A model generated the notes under the pieces. It saw only the letters and a list, made by a program, of their open reading frames with translations, was not told the origin of the DNA and did no database searches. A program made the translations under genes and the position numbers. 64,000 bases of DNA from Gadus chalcogrammus (lineage: Eukaryota; Chordata; Actinopteri; Gadiformes; Gadidae), in NCBI RefSeq assembly GCF_026213295.1, contig NC_079416.1, positions 440,001-504,000 of the forward strand, read 5' to 3'. Shown in pieces: positions 22,498-35,413 of the stretch (its first letter is position 1; each line of letters opens with the position of its first letter).

Positions 22498-23025
22498 AAT
22501 TAGTGCAGGCGCAAAACCAGGTTTTATACAGTAGCACATAAGGAGTGAGAAAGCTGCTGAGGCTCGACGTTACACTTTTACAAAAACAATCATTAGTTAG
22601 ATATAAACGGCAGTAATTGATTCAGTAGGACTCCTTATCCATGTAAACGATCATTGTGACATCTGAATTCATTAATTATCTGAAATACACTGCGTGTGCG
22701 TGTGATGTTAAATGTTTGAACCAAGGTTAACGGTTAAAGTGTCAGAGAATGGGTGGTGATTTTTTGACGTCCTCCCATGATCTGAAGTGAGCGTGCGTGT
22801 TTGTGTTGGTGAAAGTTTAAGAAATGTACAACTGTCGGTTCAGCTCTCTGGTGCTCCCTGCTGGCAGTATCACTATACTGTCCTCATGTTTCACAAAAAT
22901 AGTTTTGAGAGACGTTGTCAGTTTTTGTATGTTGCTTAAATCCTCCAAAGCGGTTGGCAGTAAACATCAGGTCACGGTACGCCACGGTAGGCCACGGAGT
23001 CAATGAGCTCGAGTTGAAAAAGAAA

Positions 23026-23145
23026 AAGCTTACAGCACCTGGTATTCCCAGGCGGTCTCCCATCCAAGTACTAACCAGGCCCGACCCTGCTTAGCTTCCG
23101 AGATCAGACGAGATCGGGCGTGTTCAGGGTGGTATGGCCGTAAGC
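23026..23145 (-). rRNA. 5S rRNA
   Basis: Reference sequence; the upstream spacer has the C variant (cactcttac). Confidence 0.97.
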
Positions 23146-23674
23146 AATTAGTGCAGGCGCAAAACCAGGTTTTATACAGTAGCACATAAGGAGTGAGAAA
23201 GCTGCTGAGGCTCGACGTTACACTCTTACAAAAACAATCATTAGTTAGATATAAACGGCAGTAATTGATTCAGTAGGACTCCTTATCCATGTAAACGATC
23301 ATTGTGACATCTGAATTCATTAATTATCTGAAATACACTGCGTGTGCGTGTGATGTTAAATGTTTGAACCAAGGTTAACGGTTAAAGTGTCAGAGAATGG
23401 GTGGTGATTTTTTGACGTCCTCCCATGATCTGAAGTGAGCGTGCGTGTTTGTGTTGGTGAAAGTTTAAGAAATGTACAACTGTCGGTTCAGCTCTCTGGT
23501 GCTCCCTGCTGGCAGTATCACTATACTGTCCTCATGTTTCACAAAAATAGTTTTGAGAGACGTTGTCAGTTTTTGTATGTTGCTTAAATCCTCCAAAGCG
23601 GTTGGCAGTAAACATCAGGTCACGGTACGCCACGGTAGGCCACGGAGTCAATGAGCTCGAGTTGAAAAAAGAAA

Positions 23675-23794
23675 AAGCTTACAGCACCTGGTATTCCCAG
23701 GCGGTCTCCCATCCAAGTACTAACCAGGCCCGACCCTGCTTAGCTTCCGAGATCAGACGAGATCGGGCGTGTTCAGGGTGGTATGGCCGTAAGC
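23675..23794 (-). rRNA. 5S rRNA
   Basis: Reference sequence, with one extra A downstream in the terminator region (649-bp unit). Confidence 0.97.
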
Positions 23795-24322
23795 AATTAG
23801 TGCAGGCGCAAAACCAGGTTTTATACAGTAGCACATAAGGAGTGAGAAAGCTGCTGAGGCTCGACGTTACACTTTTACAAAAACAATCATTAGTTAGATA
23901 TAAACGGCAGTAATTGATTCAGTAGGACTCCTTATCCATGTAAACGATCATTGTGACATCTGAATTCATTAATTATCTGAAATACACTGCGTGTGCGTGT
24001 GATGTTAAATGTTTGAACCAAGGTTAACGGTTAAAGTGTCAGAGAATGGGTGGTGATTTTTTGACGTCCTCCCATGATCTGAAGTGAGCGTGCGTGTTTG
24101 TGTTGGTGAAAGTTTAAGAAATGTACAACTGTCGGTTCAGCTCTCTGGTGCTCCCTGCTGGCAGTATCACTATACTGTCCTCATGTTTCACAAAAATAGT
24201 TTTGAGAGACGTTGTCAGTTTTTGTATGTTGCTTAAATCCTCCAAAGCGGTTGGCAGTAAACATCAGGTCACGGTACGCCACGGTAGGCCACGGAGTCAA
24301 TGAGCTCGAGTTGAAAAAGAAA

Positions 24323-24442
24323 AAGCTTACAGCACCTGGTATTCCCAGGCGGTCTCCCATCCAAGTACTAACCAGGCCCGACCCTGCTTAGCTTCCGAGA
24401 TCAGACGAGATCGGGCGTGTTCAGGGTGGTATGGCCGTAAGC
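24323..24442 (-). rRNA. 5S rRNA
   Basis: Reference sequence; next copy 647 bp on. Confidence 0.97.
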
Positions 24443-24969
24443 AATTAGTGCAGGCGCAAAACCAGGTTTTATACAGTAGCACATAAGGAGTGAGAAAGCT
24501 GCTGAGGCTCGACGTTACACTTTACAAAAACAATCATTAGTTAGATATAAACGGCAGTAATTGATTCAGTAGGACTCCTTATCCATGTAAACGATCATTG
24601 TGACATCTGAATTCATTAATTATCTGAAATACACTGCGTGTGCGTGTGATGTTAAATGTTTGAACCAAGGTTAACGGTTAAAGTGTCAGAGAATGGGTGG
24701 TGATTTTTTGACGTCCTCCCATGATCTGAAGTGAGCGTGCGTGTTTGTGTTGGTGAAAGTTTAAGAAATGTACAACTGTCGGTTCAGCTCTCTGGTGCTC
24801 CCTGCTGGCAGTATCACTATACTGTCCTCATGTTTCACAAAAATAGTTTTGAGAGACGTTGTCAGTTTTTGTATGTTGCTTAAATCCTCCAAAGCGGTTG
24901 GCAGTAAACATCAGGTCACGGTACGCCACGGTAGGCCACGGAGTCAATGAGCTCGAGTTGAAAAAGAAA

Positions 24970-25089
24970 AAGCTTACAGCACCTGGTATTCCCAGGCGGT
25001 CTCCCATCCAAGTACTAACCAGGCCCGACCCTGCTTAGCTTCCGAGATCAGACGAGATCGGGCGTGTTCAGGGTGGTATGGCCGTAAGC
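24970..25089 (-). rRNA. 5S rRNA
   Basis: Reference sequence, last complete gene before the second LINE. Confidence 0.97.
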
Positions 25090-25617
25090 AATTAGTGCAG
25101 GCGCAAAACCAGGTTTTATACAGTAGCACATAAGGAGTGAGAAAGCTGCTGAGGCTCGACGTTACACTTTTACAAAAACAATCATTAGTTAGATATAAAC
25201 GGCAGTAATTGATTCAGTAGGACTCCTTATCCATGTAAACGATCATTGTGACATCTGAATTCATTAATTATCTGAAATACACTGCGTGTGCGTGTGATGT
25301 TAAATGTTTGAACCAAGGTTAACGGTTAAAGTGTCAGAGAATGGGTGGTGATTTTTTGACGTCCTCCCATGATCTGAAGTGAGCGTGCGTGTTTGTGTTG
25401 GTGAAAGTTTAAGAAATGTACAACTGTCGGTTCAGCTCTCTGGTGCTCCCTGCTGGCAGTATCACTATACTGTCCTCATGTTTCACAAAAATAGTTTTGA
25501 GAGACGTTGTCAGTTTTTGTATGTTGCTTAAATCCTCCAAAGCGGTTGGCAGTAAACATCAGGTCACGGTACGCCACGGTAGGCCACGGAGTCAATGAGC
25601 TCGAGTTGAAAAAGAAA

Positions 25618-25714
25618 AAGCTTACAGCACCTGGTATTCCCAGGCGGTCTCCCATCCAAGTACTAACCAGGCCCGACCCTGCTTAGCTTCCGAGATCAGA
25701 CGAGATCGGGCGTG
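25618..25714 (-). pseudogene. 5S rRNA 3' part, split by LINE
   Basis: Carries nt 23-24 to the 3' end. Cut at the same base as 9352-9447. Its 5' part is 28265-28286. Confidence 0.95.
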
Positions 25715-26118
25715 TTTTTTTTCTTTTTATTATCAAAAATAGATTCAATTTTATACAATTACACATTCATTTATACGTATATCAAATAAAAGTAAATGAA
25801 AAACAGTCCCACAAATTAAACCACCCTCAGAAACCGCACAAACAATTAACTAAGCACACTTTCTCTTTTAAATTAAAATAAGAACAACACAGCAAAAGCA
25901 GTATCTTTTCCCGAATACACTTACCCTCGAAATTAAACCGCCCCTCAATCCCAAAGCACAAACCGATTAGCCAAACACAGATTATTTTAACCTCGACCAT
26001 TTACCCACAAAATTAAACCACCCCTCATTCGAAAAAACCACACAAAACCAAAATCCCACAAAAAAACCCCCCACTCTCCCACCTCCAAAAATAAGCCACC
26101 CCCTTTAAACCACCCAAA

Positions 26119-26498
26119 TCAACCCCAAACGGTGCCCTGCTCAGTCATCCATACAATTCCATTCTCATTCACACCACATACTCCCGCGCTCTCTACAAAC
26201 ATACTCACAAACAAAGCCTCGTCCACAACATACAGCATTCGTAAGTGTCTTTTCCATTCATTCACAAACAGCCTCCATGCATCCAACTTTCTCCTTTCAT
26301 ACAGCGCAAAATCGCGTCTGTTAAAAATCGCCCTCCTTGCGAATCCAAAGATCATATTGATCATTTTCCAATTTCTATATTTCCTACTCACTCCCAAGAG
26401 TACAGACAATTCCCACCCCCGTTCCACCCAGCAGTCTCCCACACTGCACCCTCCCAGCAGCCCCTTGATTTTTCCCCAGAATTCCACTAGCTCGCAAC
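26119..26498 (-). pseudogene. LINE ORF2 C-terminal remnant
   Basis: 122 open codons (26119-26487) matching the last part of ORF2, downstream of the deletion. It lacks the catalytic domains and the CMVC zinc motif. It has no start of its own and is probably kept only as part of the 3' end recognised by the RT. Confidence 0.75.
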
Positions 26499-26647
26499 TC
26501 TTTCCAATATGGCATTTCTTTTATATTCAGTTCTCATAACCTTCGCATTCAGGGAAAAAATAACCAAAGCCATAAATAATAAAAAATAAAATAAGGAAAA
26601 ACCAACGAAAAAGAGCCAGCTAGCACAATAACCTTCATCAAAAAAAA

Positions 26648-28039
26648 TTAACAATTCTTATTCTTCTTCCCACTCCCCTCCGTTTTTTGCTTTGCGGACA
26701 GCCTTTTTTTCGCCTCCCTTAGCTCCTCCATGTCCATATCACTCCCCGAGCTCCCCTCCCTCACAGTATTATCAACAAAATCCCCACTCTCACCCACCTC
26801 ATCATTGCCCCAAGTCATATTAAGTACAGTTTTCCCCGTCCCATCCCCAAACATTCTTACCCCTTCCCGTCTTTCACCTCTGCCTCTCACGCTCCTGTCT
26901 CCCTGCCGCCGCGGCAGGCCCTCGCTCCGCTCTCCCCTCAGGTCCGCAGGCTGGCCCGAGGTGAGCTCCTCCTCCAGCAACGTGGGGAATTCCTCCCCCC
27001 CAGAGACACCGTCCCGGTCCATGCTCGCGCCCATGCCCTCCTCCTCGTCCTCACCACCACCGTCATCCGGCGCCCCCGGTTCGTCACCATCCAGCTCGCC
27101 GCCGTCCTCCTCCGCCTCCTTCTCCACCGGGCATATACAGTCTCTCTCTCTCCTCCGGCATGTCAGACACTTTGCCACCCCAGTGGCACACTCCCGAGCG
27201 TAGTGGCCCTGGCATCCACAATTATGGCAGGTAAAATCCGGGCACTCACGCAGGATGTGGCCCGGCTGCATACAGCTCCTGCAAACCTTCATCTGGCGGT
27301 CGTGGATTACTCTAAAGTATTCAACACCCGTTGCGGTATTGAATTTAGTGGAATATGGCAAGGATTGCACGAGCTCATTAAATTTGACCCGTACAATCCT
27401 TGTACCATCGGCAATATTGGTGCCCGGCCACATCCTCCTCTTGATGGACGAAAGCGCCCGGACTCCCCACCCACTTAGTTTATCCAGGATTTCCGCATCA
27501 GAAATGTATGCTGGCAGGGTAAGAAAGGAAACCACCAGCTCGTCATTACATAGTTCTCTGGCAATAATCCTAGTGTTGTGTATTTTAAACCCATCGAGCA
27601 GACGGTCCTTCCCCCTCTCTCCGCACACCGTCACCTCCAGCTTCCCGAGGGCCAGCACCCTACAGGCCCTGATTTCTCCGCAAACGACCGCCATAGCCTT
27701 CATTAATTCTCCTATGGGTATAACGTCCCCGCACTGCTCCACGCAAACCGTGAGCCTCCTCTCATACATGCGCTCTACCTTCTTAATCCCGTCCACTGTT
27801 TCTCCACCAGCCACCTGCTCTTGCCCGCCTCCAGCCGCCTTGCCGTTCCCATCTCCCCCGCTCTCTCCTTCTCTCCTTTCTCCTCCCGACTCCTCCGCAA
27901 CACTCCTTCCTCCTCGCAACCCGCCAGCTTTTCCGTCCTCCTCCACCTCAAGTCCTGCTCCATTCACCGTCCCTCCAGCTCGCTGCCCGCCGGCACTCAT
28001 TTCGCCCGGTGGCTTCGCCGAAGCTAGGCCCCGGATCAT
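26648..28039 (-). CDS. LINE ORF1 protein, CCHC RNA-binding, open reading frame
   Basis: 463 codons from the ATG at 28037-28039. The frame is open further up to an ATG at 28147, but that part is 5' UTR-like. Residues 1-90 are Gly/Glu/Arg-rich low complexity. About 95-250 is a compact region that may hold an RRM-like fold. CX2CX4HX4C knuckles lie at about 253-266 and 271-284, followed by a Cys-rich segment (CLTC...CIC), a long acidic stretch and a Lys-rich end. ORF1 proteins of non-LTR elements coat element RNA and act as nucleic-acid chaperones. This knuckle pair resembles vertebrate ZCCHC3. Although endonuclease and RT are gone, this frame is uninterrupted, whereas the full-length copy at 9448-15350 has lost it. 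Expression is unknown. Confidence 0.85.
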   Translation of the reverse strand: MIRGLASAKPPGEMSAGGQRAGGTVNGAGLEVEEDGKAGGLRGGRSVAEESGGERREGESGGDGNGKAAGGGQEQVAGGETVDGIKKVERMYERRLTVCVEQCGDVIPIGELMKAMAVVCGEIRACRVLALGKLEVTVCGERGKDRLLDGFKIHNTRIIARELCNDELVVSFLTLPAYISDAEILDKLSGWGVRALSSIKRRMWPGTNIADGTRIVRVKFNELVQSLPYSTKFNTATGVEYFRVIHDRQMKVCRSCMQPGHILRECPDFTCHNCGCQGHYARECATGVAKCLTCRRRERDCICPVEKEAEEDGGELDGDEPGAPDDGGGEDEEEGMGASMDRDGVSGGEEFPTLLEEELTSGQPADLRGERSEGLPRRQGDRSVRGRGERREGVRMFGDGTGKTVLNMTWGNDEVGESGDFVDNTVREGSSGSDMDMEELREAKKRLSAKQKTEGSGKKNKNC

Positions 28040-28264
28040 TCTCGCCTCCACCGTTGCAAACAAACAAAAATGACTGGAAAAGTATATATATAATAACTCA
28101 GGGCGATCCCCCAACAGTCTATGACTGCGGGGGACGAAAAAAAACACAAAATAACTGGGTTGTTAGACCAGATAGCAACACTCCAAAATTCTCTCCACCA
28201 GAACAAACAATTTACCATGCGGCTGTCCAAAAAAACACTACGTACTCCGACACTGTAGGGGGCA

Positions 28265-28286
28265 TCAGGGTGGTATGGCCGTAAGC
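28265..28286 (-). pseudogene. 5S rRNA 5' 22 nt, split by LINE
   Basis: Partner of 25618-25714. Confidence 0.93.
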
Positions 28287-28814
28287 AATTAGTGCAGGCG
28301 CAAAACCAGGTTTTATACAGTAGCACATAAGGAGTGAGAAAGCTGCTGAGGCTCGACGTTACACTCTTACAAAAACAATCATTAGTTAGATATAAACGGC
28401 AGTAATTGATTCAGTAGGACTCCTTATCCATGTAAACGATCATTGTGACATCTGAATTCATTAATTATCTGAAATACACTGCGTGTGCGTGTGATGTTAA
28501 ATGTTTGAACCAAGGTTAACGGTTAAAGTGTCAGAGAATGGGTGGTGATTTTTTGACGTCCTCCCATGATCTGAAGTGAGCGTGCGTGTTTGTGTTGGTG
28601 AAAGTTTAAGAAATGTACAACTGTCGGTTCAGCTCTCTGGTGCTCCCTGCTGGCAGTATCACTATACTGTCCTCATGTTTCACAAAAATAGTTTTGAGAG
28701 ACGTTGTCAGTTTTTGTATGTTGCTTAAATCCTCCAAAGCGGTTGGCAGTAAACATCAGGTCACGGTACGCCACGGTAGGCCACGGAGTCAATGAGCTCG
28801 AGTTGAAAAAGAAA

Positions 28815-28934
28815 AAGCTTACAGCACCTGGTTTTCCCAGGCGGTCTCCCATCCAAGTACTAACCAGGCCCGACCCTGCTTAGCTTCCGAGATCAGACGA
28901 GATCGGGCGTGTTCAGGGTGGTATGGCCGTAAGC
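28815..28934 (-). rRNA. 5S rRNA, one substitution
   Basis: One A-to-T change on the plus strand (ggttttccc) near the RNA 3' end. Next copy 647 bp on. Confidence 0.95.
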
Positions 28935-29461
28935 AATTAGTGCAGGCGCAAAACCAGGTTTTATACAGTAGCACATAAGGAGTGAGAAAGCTGCTGAGGC
29001 TCGACGTTACACTTTACAAAAACAATCATTAGTTAGATATAAACGGCAGTAATTGATTCAGTAGGACTCCTTATCCATGTAAACGATCATTGTGACATCT
29101 GAATTCATTAATTATCTGAAATACACTGCGTGTGCGTGTGATGTTAAATGTTTGAACCAAGGTTAACGGTTAAAGTGTCAGAGAATGGGTGGTGATTTTT
29201 TGACGTCCTCCCATGATCTGAAGTGAGCGTGCGTGTTTGTGTTGGTGAAAGTTTAAGAAATGTACAACTGTCGGTTCAGCTCTCTGGTGCTCCCTGCTGG
29301 CAGTATCACTATACTGTCCTCATGTTTCACAAAAATAGTTTTGAGAGACGTTGTCAGTTTTTGTATGTTGCTTAAATCCTCCAAAGCGGTTGGCAGTAAA
29401 CATCAGGTCACGGTACGCCACGGTAGGCCACGGAGTCAATGAGCTCGAGTTGAAAAAGAAA

Positions 29462-29581
29462 AAGCTTACAGCACCTGGTATTCCCAGGCGGTCTCCCATC
29501 CAAGTACTAACCAGGCCCGACCCTGCTTAGCTTCCGAGATCAGACGAGATCGGGCGTGTTCAGGGTGGTATGGCCGTAAGC
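29462..29581 (-). rRNA. 5S rRNA
   Basis: Reference sequence; spacer with the C variant (cactcttac). Confidence 0.97.
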
Positions 29582-30109
29582 AATTAGTGCAGGCGCAAAA
29601 CCAGGTTTTATACAGTAGCACATAAGGAGTGAGAAAGCTGCTGAGGCTCGACGTTACACTCTTACAAAAACAATCATTAGTTAGATATAAACGGCAGTAA
29701 TTGATTCAGTAGGACTCCTTATCCATGTAAACGATCATTGTGACATCTGAATTCATTAATTATCTGAAATACACTGCGTGTGCGTGTGATGTTAAATGTT
29801 TGAACCAAGGTTAACGGTTAAAGTGTCAGAGAATGGGTGGTGATTTTTTGACGTCCTCCCATGATCTGAAGTGAGCGTGCGTGTTTGTGTTGGTGAAAGT
29901 TTAAGAAATGTACAACTGTCGGTTCAGCTCTCTGGTGCTCCCTGCTGGCAGTATCACTATACTGTCCTCATGTTTCACAAAAATAGTTTTGAGAGACGTT
30001 GTCAGTTTTTGTATGTTGCTTAAATCCTCCAAAGCGGTTGGCAGTAAACATCAGGTCACGGTACGCCACGGTAGGCCACGGAGTCAATGAGCTCGAGTTG
30101 AAAAAGAAA

Positions 30110-30229
30110 AAGCTTACAGCACCTGGTATTCCCAGGCGGTCTCCCATCCAAGTACTAACCAGGCCCGACCCTGCTTAGCTTCCGAGATCAGACGAGATCG
30201 GGCGTGTTCAGGGTGGTATGGCCGTAAGC
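30110..30229 (-). rRNA. 5S rRNA
   Basis: Reference sequence; next copy 648 bp on. Confidence 0.97.
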
Positions 30230-30757
30230 AATTAGTGCAGGCGCAAAACCAGGTTTTATACAGTAGCACATAAGGAGTGAGAAAGCTGCTGAGGCTCGAC
30301 GTTACACTTTTACAAAAACAATCATTAGTTAGATATAAACGGCAGTAATTGATTCAGTAGGACTCCTTATCCATGTAAACGATCATTGTGACATCTGAAT
30401 TCATTAATTATCTGAAATACACTGCGTGTGCGTGTGATGTTAAATGTTTGAACCAAGGTTAACGGTTAAAGTGTCAGAGAATGGGTGGTGATTTTTTGAC
30501 GTCCTCCCATGATCTGAAGTGAGCGTGCGTGTTTGTGTTGGTGAAAGTTTAAGAAATGTACAACTGTCGGTTCAGCTCTCTGGTGCTCCCTGCTGGCAGT
30601 ATCACTATACTGTCCTCATGTTTCACAAAAATAGTTTTGAGAGACGTTGTCAGTTTTTGTATGTTGCTTAAATCCTCCAAAGCGGTTGGCAGTAAACATC
30701 AGGTCACGGTACGCCACGGTAGGCCACGGAGGCAATGAGCTCGAGTTGAAAAAGAAA

Positions 30758-30877
30758 AAGCTTACAGCACCTGGTATTCCCAGGCGGTCTCCCATCCAAG
30801 TACTAACCAGGCCCGACCCTGCTTAGCTTCCGAGATCAGACGAGATCGGGCGTGTTCAGGGTGGTATGGCCGTAAGC
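30758..30877 (-). rRNA. 5S rRNA
   Basis: Reference sequence; G-variant spacer (30732), first of a three-unit set. Confidence 0.97.
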
Positions 30878-31405
30878 AATTAGTGCAGGCGCAAAACCAG
30901 GTTTTATACAGTAGCACATAAGGAGTGAGAAAGCTGCTGAGGCTCGACGTTACACTTTTACAAAAACAATCATTAGTTAGATATAAACGGCAGTAATTGA
31001 TTCAGTAGGACTCCTTATCCATGTAAACGATCATTGTGACATCTGAATTCATTAATTATCTGAAATACACTGCGTGTGCGTGTGATGTTAAATGTTTGAA
31101 CCAAGGTTAACGGTTAAAGTGTCAGAGAATGGGTGGTGATTTTTTGACGTCCTCCCATGATCTGAAGTGAGCGTGCGTGTTTGTGTTGGTGAAAGTTTAA
31201 GAAATGTACAACTGTCGGTTCAGCTCTCTGGTGCTCCCTGCTGGCAGTATCACTATACTGTCCTCATGTTTCACAAAAATAGTTTTGAGAGACGTTGTCA
31301 GTTTTTGTATGTTGCTTAAATCCTCCAAAGCGGTTGGCAGTAAACATCAGGTCACGGTACGCCACGGTAGGCCACGGAGTCAATGAGCTCGAGTTGAAAA
31401 AGAAA

Positions 31406-31525
31406 AAGCTTACAGCACCTGGTATTCCCAGGCGGTCTCCCATCCAAGTACTAACCAGGCCCGACCCTGCTTAGCTTCCGAGATCAGACGAGATCGGGCG
31501 TGTTCAGGGTGGTATGGCCGTAAGC
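31406..31525 (-). rRNA. 5S rRNA
   Basis: Reference sequence; T-variant spacer. Confidence 0.97.
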
Positions 31526-32053
31526 AATTAGTGCAGGCGCAAAACCAGGTTTTATACAGTAGCACATAAGGAGTGAGAAAGCTGCTGAGGCTCGACGTTA
31601 CACTTTTACAAAAACAATCATTAGTTAGATATAAACGGCAGTAATTGATTCAGTAGGACTCCTTATCCATGTAAACGATCATTGTGACATCTGAATTCAT
31701 TAATTATCTGAAATACACTGCGTGTGCGTGTGATGTTAAATGTTTGAACCAAGGTTAACGGTTAAAGTGTCAGAGAATGGGTGGTGATTTTTTGACGTCC
31801 TCCCATGATCTGAAGTGAGCGTGCGTGTTTGTGTTGGTGAAAGTTTAAGAAATGTACAACTGTCGGTTCAGCTCTCTGGTGCTCCCTGCTGGCAGTATCA
31901 CTATACTGTCCTCATGTTTCACAAAAATAGTTTTGAGAGACGTTGTCAGTTTTTGTATGTTGCTTAAATCCTCCAAAGCGGTTGGCAGTAAACATCAGGT
32001 CACGGTACGCCACGGTAGGCCACGGAGTCAATGAGCTCGAGTTGAAAAAGAAA

Positions 32054-32173
32054 AAGCTTACAGCACCTGGTATTCCCAGGCGGTCTCCCATCCAAGTACT
32101 AACCAGGCCCGACCCTGCTTAGCTTCCGAGATCAGACGAGATCGGGCGTGTTCAGGGTGGTATGGCCGTAAGC
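32054..32173 (-). rRNA. 5S rRNA
   Basis: Reference sequence; T-variant spacer. Confidence 0.97.
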
Positions 32174-32701
32174 AATTAGTGCAGGCGCAAAACCAGGTTT
32201 TATACAGTAGCACATAAGGAGTGAGAAAGCTGCTGAGGCTCGACGTTACACTTTTACAAAAACAATCATTAGTTAGATATAAACGGCAGTAATTGATTCA
32301 GTAGGACTCCTTATCCATGTAAACGATCATTGTGACATCTGAATTCATTAATTATCTGAAATACACTGCGTGTGCGTGTGATGTTAAATGTTTGAACCAA
32401 GGTTAACGGTTAAAGTGTCAGAGAATGGGTGGTGATTTTTTGACGTCCTCCCATGATCTGAAGTGAGCGTGCGTGTTTGTGTTGGTGAAAGTTTAAGAAA
32501 TGTACAACTGTCGGTTCAGCTCTCTGGTGCTCCCTGCTGGCAGTATCACTATACTGTCCTCATGTTTCACAAAAATAGTTTTGAGAGACGTTGTCAGTTT
32601 TTGTATGTTGCTTAAATCCTCCAAAGCGGTTGGCAGTAAACATCAGGTCACGGTACGCCACGGTAGGCCACGGAGGCAATGAGCTCGAGTTGAAAAAGAA
32701 A

Positions 32702-32821
32702 AAGCTTACAGCACCTGGTATTCCCAGGCGGTCTCCCATCCAAGTACTAACCAGGCCCGACCCTGCTTAGCTTCCGAGATCAGACGAGATCGGGCGTGTT
32801 CAGGGTGGTATGGCCGTAAGC
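32702..32821 (-). rRNA. 5S rRNA
   Basis: Reference sequence; G-variant spacer (32676), start of the second three-unit set. Confidence 0.97.
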
Positions 32822-33349
32822 AATTAGTGCAGGCGCAAAACCAGGTTTTATACAGTAGCACATAAGGAGTGAGAAAGCTGCTGAGGCTCGACGTTACACT
32901 TTTACAAAAACAATCATTAGTTAGATATAAACGGCAGTAATTGATTCAGTAGGACTCCTTATCCATGTAAACGATCATTGTGACATCTGAATTCATTAAT
33001 TATCTGAAATACACTGCGTGTGCGTGTGATGTTAAATGTTTGAACCAAGGTTAACGGTTAAAGTGTCAGAGAATGGGTGGTGATTTTTTGACGTCCTCCC
33101 ATGATCTGAAGTGAGCGTGCGTGTTTGTGTTGGTGAAAGTTTAAGAAATGTACAACTGTCGGTTCAGCTCTCTGGTGCTCCCTGCTGGCAGTATCACTAT
33201 ACTGTCCTCATGTTTCACAAAAATAGTTTTGAGAGACGTTGTCAGTTTTTGTATGTTGCTTAAATCCTCCAAAGCGGTTGGCAGTAAACATCAGGTCACG
33301 GTACGCCACGGTAGGCCACGGAGTCAATGAGCTCGAGTTGAAAAAGAAA

Positions 33350-33469
33350 AAGCTTACAGCACCTGGTATTCCCAGGCGGTCTCCCATCCAAGTACTAACC
33401 AGGCCCGACCCTGCTTAGCTTCCGAGATCAGACGAGATCGGGCGTGTTCAGGGTGGTATGGCCGTAAGC
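33350..33469 (-). rRNA. 5S rRNA
   Basis: Reference sequence; T-variant spacer. Confidence 0.97.
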
Positions 33470-33997
33470 AATTAGTGCAGGCGCAAAACCAGGTTTTATA
33501 CAGTAGCACATAAGGAGTGAGAAAGCTGCTGAGGCTCGACGTTACACTTTTACAAAAACAATCATTAGTTAGATATAAACGGCAGTAATTGATTCAGTAG
33601 GACTCCTTATCCATGTAAACGATCATTGTGACATCTGAATTCATTAATTATCTGAAATACACTGCGTGTGCGTGTGATGTTAAATGTTTGAACCAAGGTT
33701 AACGGTTAAAGTGTCAGAGAATGGGTGGTGATTTTTTGACGTCCTCCCATGATCTGAAGTGAGCGTGCGTGTTTGTGTTGGTGAAAGTTTAAGAAATGTA
33801 CAACTGTCGGTTCAGCTCTCTGGTGCTCCCTGCTGGCAGTATCACTATACTGTCCTCATGTTTCACAAAAATAGTTTTGAGAGACGTTGTCAGTTTTTGT
33901 ATGTTGCTTAAATCCTCCAAAGCGGTTGGCAGTAAACATCAGGTCACGGTACGCCACGGTAGGCCACGGAGTCAATGAGCTCGAGTTGAAAAAGAAA

Positions 33998-34117
33998 AAG
34001 CTTACAGCACCTGGTATTCCCAGGCGGTCTCCCATCCAAGTACTAACCAGGCCCGACCCTGCTTAGCTTCCGAGATCAGACGAGATCGGGCGTGTTCAGG
34101 GTGGTATGGCCGTAAGC
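33998..34117 (-). rRNA. 5S rRNA
   Basis: Reference sequence; T-variant spacer. Confidence 0.97.
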
Positions 34118-34645
34118 AATTAGTGCAGGCGCAAAACCAGGTTTTATACAGTAGCACATAAGGAGTGAGAAAGCTGCTGAGGCTCGACGTTACACTTTTA
34201 CAAAAACAATCATTAGTTAGATATAAACGGCAGTAATTGATTCAGTAGGACTCCTTATCCATGTAAACGATCATTGTGACATCTGAATTCATTAATTATC
34301 TGAAATACACTGCGTGTGCGTGTGATGTTAAATGTTTGAACCAAGGTTAACGGTTAAAGTGTCAGAGAATGGGTGGTGATTTTTTGACGTCCTCCCATGA
34401 TCTGAAGTGAGCGTGCGTGTTTGTGTTGGTGAAAGTTTAAGAAATGTACAACTGTCGGTTCAGCTCTCTGGTGCTCCCTGCTGGCAGTATCACTATACTG
34501 TCCTCATGTTTCACAAAAATAGTTTTGAGAGACGTTGTCAGTTTTTGTATGTTGCTTAAATCCTCCAAAGCGGTTGGCAGTAAACATCAGGTCACGGTAC
34601 GCCACGGTAGGCCACGGAGGCAATGAGCTCGAGTTGAAAAAGAAA

Positions 34646-34765
34646 AAGCTTACAGCACCTGGTATTCCCAGGCGGTCTCCCATCCAAGTACTAACCAGGC
34701 CCGACCCTGCTTAGCTTCCGAGATCAGACGAGATCGGGCGTGTTCAGGGTGGTATGGCCGTAAGC
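34646..34765 (-). rRNA. 5S rRNA
   Basis: Reference sequence; G-variant spacer (34620), start of the third set. Confidence 0.97.
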
Positions 34766-35293
34766 AATTAGTGCAGGCGCAAAACCAGGTTTTATACAGT
34801 AGCACATAAGGAGTGAGAAAGCTGCTGAGGCTCGACGTTACACTTTTACAAAAACAATCATTAGTTAGATATAAACGGCAGTAATTGATTCAGTAGGACT
34901 CCTTATCCATGTAAACGATCATTGTGACATCTGAATTCATTAATTATCTGAAATACACTGCGTGTGCGTGTGATGTTAAATGTTTGAACCAAGGTTAACG
35001 GTTAAAGTGTCAGAGAATGGGTGGTGATTTTTTGACGTCCTCCCATGATCTGAAGTGAGCGTGCGTGTTTGTGTTGGTGAAAGTTTAAGAAATGTACAAC
35101 TGTCGGTTCAGCTCTCTGGTGCTCCCTGCTGGCAGTATCACTATACTGTCCTCATGTTTCACAAAAATAGTTTTGAGAGACGTTGTCAGTTTTTGTATGT
35201 TGCTTAAATCCTCCAAAGCGGTTGGCAGTAAACATCAGGTCACGGTACGCCACGGTAGGCCACGGAGTCAATGAGCTCGAGTTGAAAAAGAAA

Positions 35294-35413
35294 AAGCTTA
35301 CAGCACCTGGTATTCCCAGGCGGTCTCCCATCCAAGTACTAACCAGGCCCGACCCTGCTTAGCTTCCGAGATCAGACGAGATCGGGCGTGTTCAGGGTGG
35401 TATGGCCGTAAGC
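35294..35413 (-). rRNA. 5S rRNA
   Basis: Reference sequence, last complete gene before the third LINE. Confidence 0.97.

Larger units (their letters stand above)
15351..25714 (-). repeat. 5S rDNA array block B
   Basis: Sixteen units (10,364 bp), 647-649 bp each, nearly identical. The visible differences are the length and base of the spacer tract ttacac(t/c)ttac, one extra A at 23667, and a G at 21057 where other units have T. Such uniformity is the expected result of concerted evolution. Confidence 0.98.
25715..28264 (-). mobile_element. internally deleted 5S-targeted LINE, copy 1 (non-autonomous)
   Basis: 2,550 bp, same site and orientation as the full-length LINE. The 3' UTR and the last part of ORF2 are joined directly to ORF1. 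The junction is at about 26498/26499 (ctcgcaac then tctttccaat), removing what lies at about 10233-13574 in the full-length copy (about 3.34 kb: all of the endonuclease and RT). Both ends are intact, so an RT acting in trans could still copy it. The junction with 5S reads gggggcatcaggg, one base unlike the other two copies. Confidence 0.93.

Noticed and set aside
27255..28073. Long plus-strand Ser/Pro/Leu-rich ORFs opposite the LINE ORF1
   Set aside because: Antisense shadow of a GC-rich coding strand. The minus frame holds the conserved CCHC knuckles.
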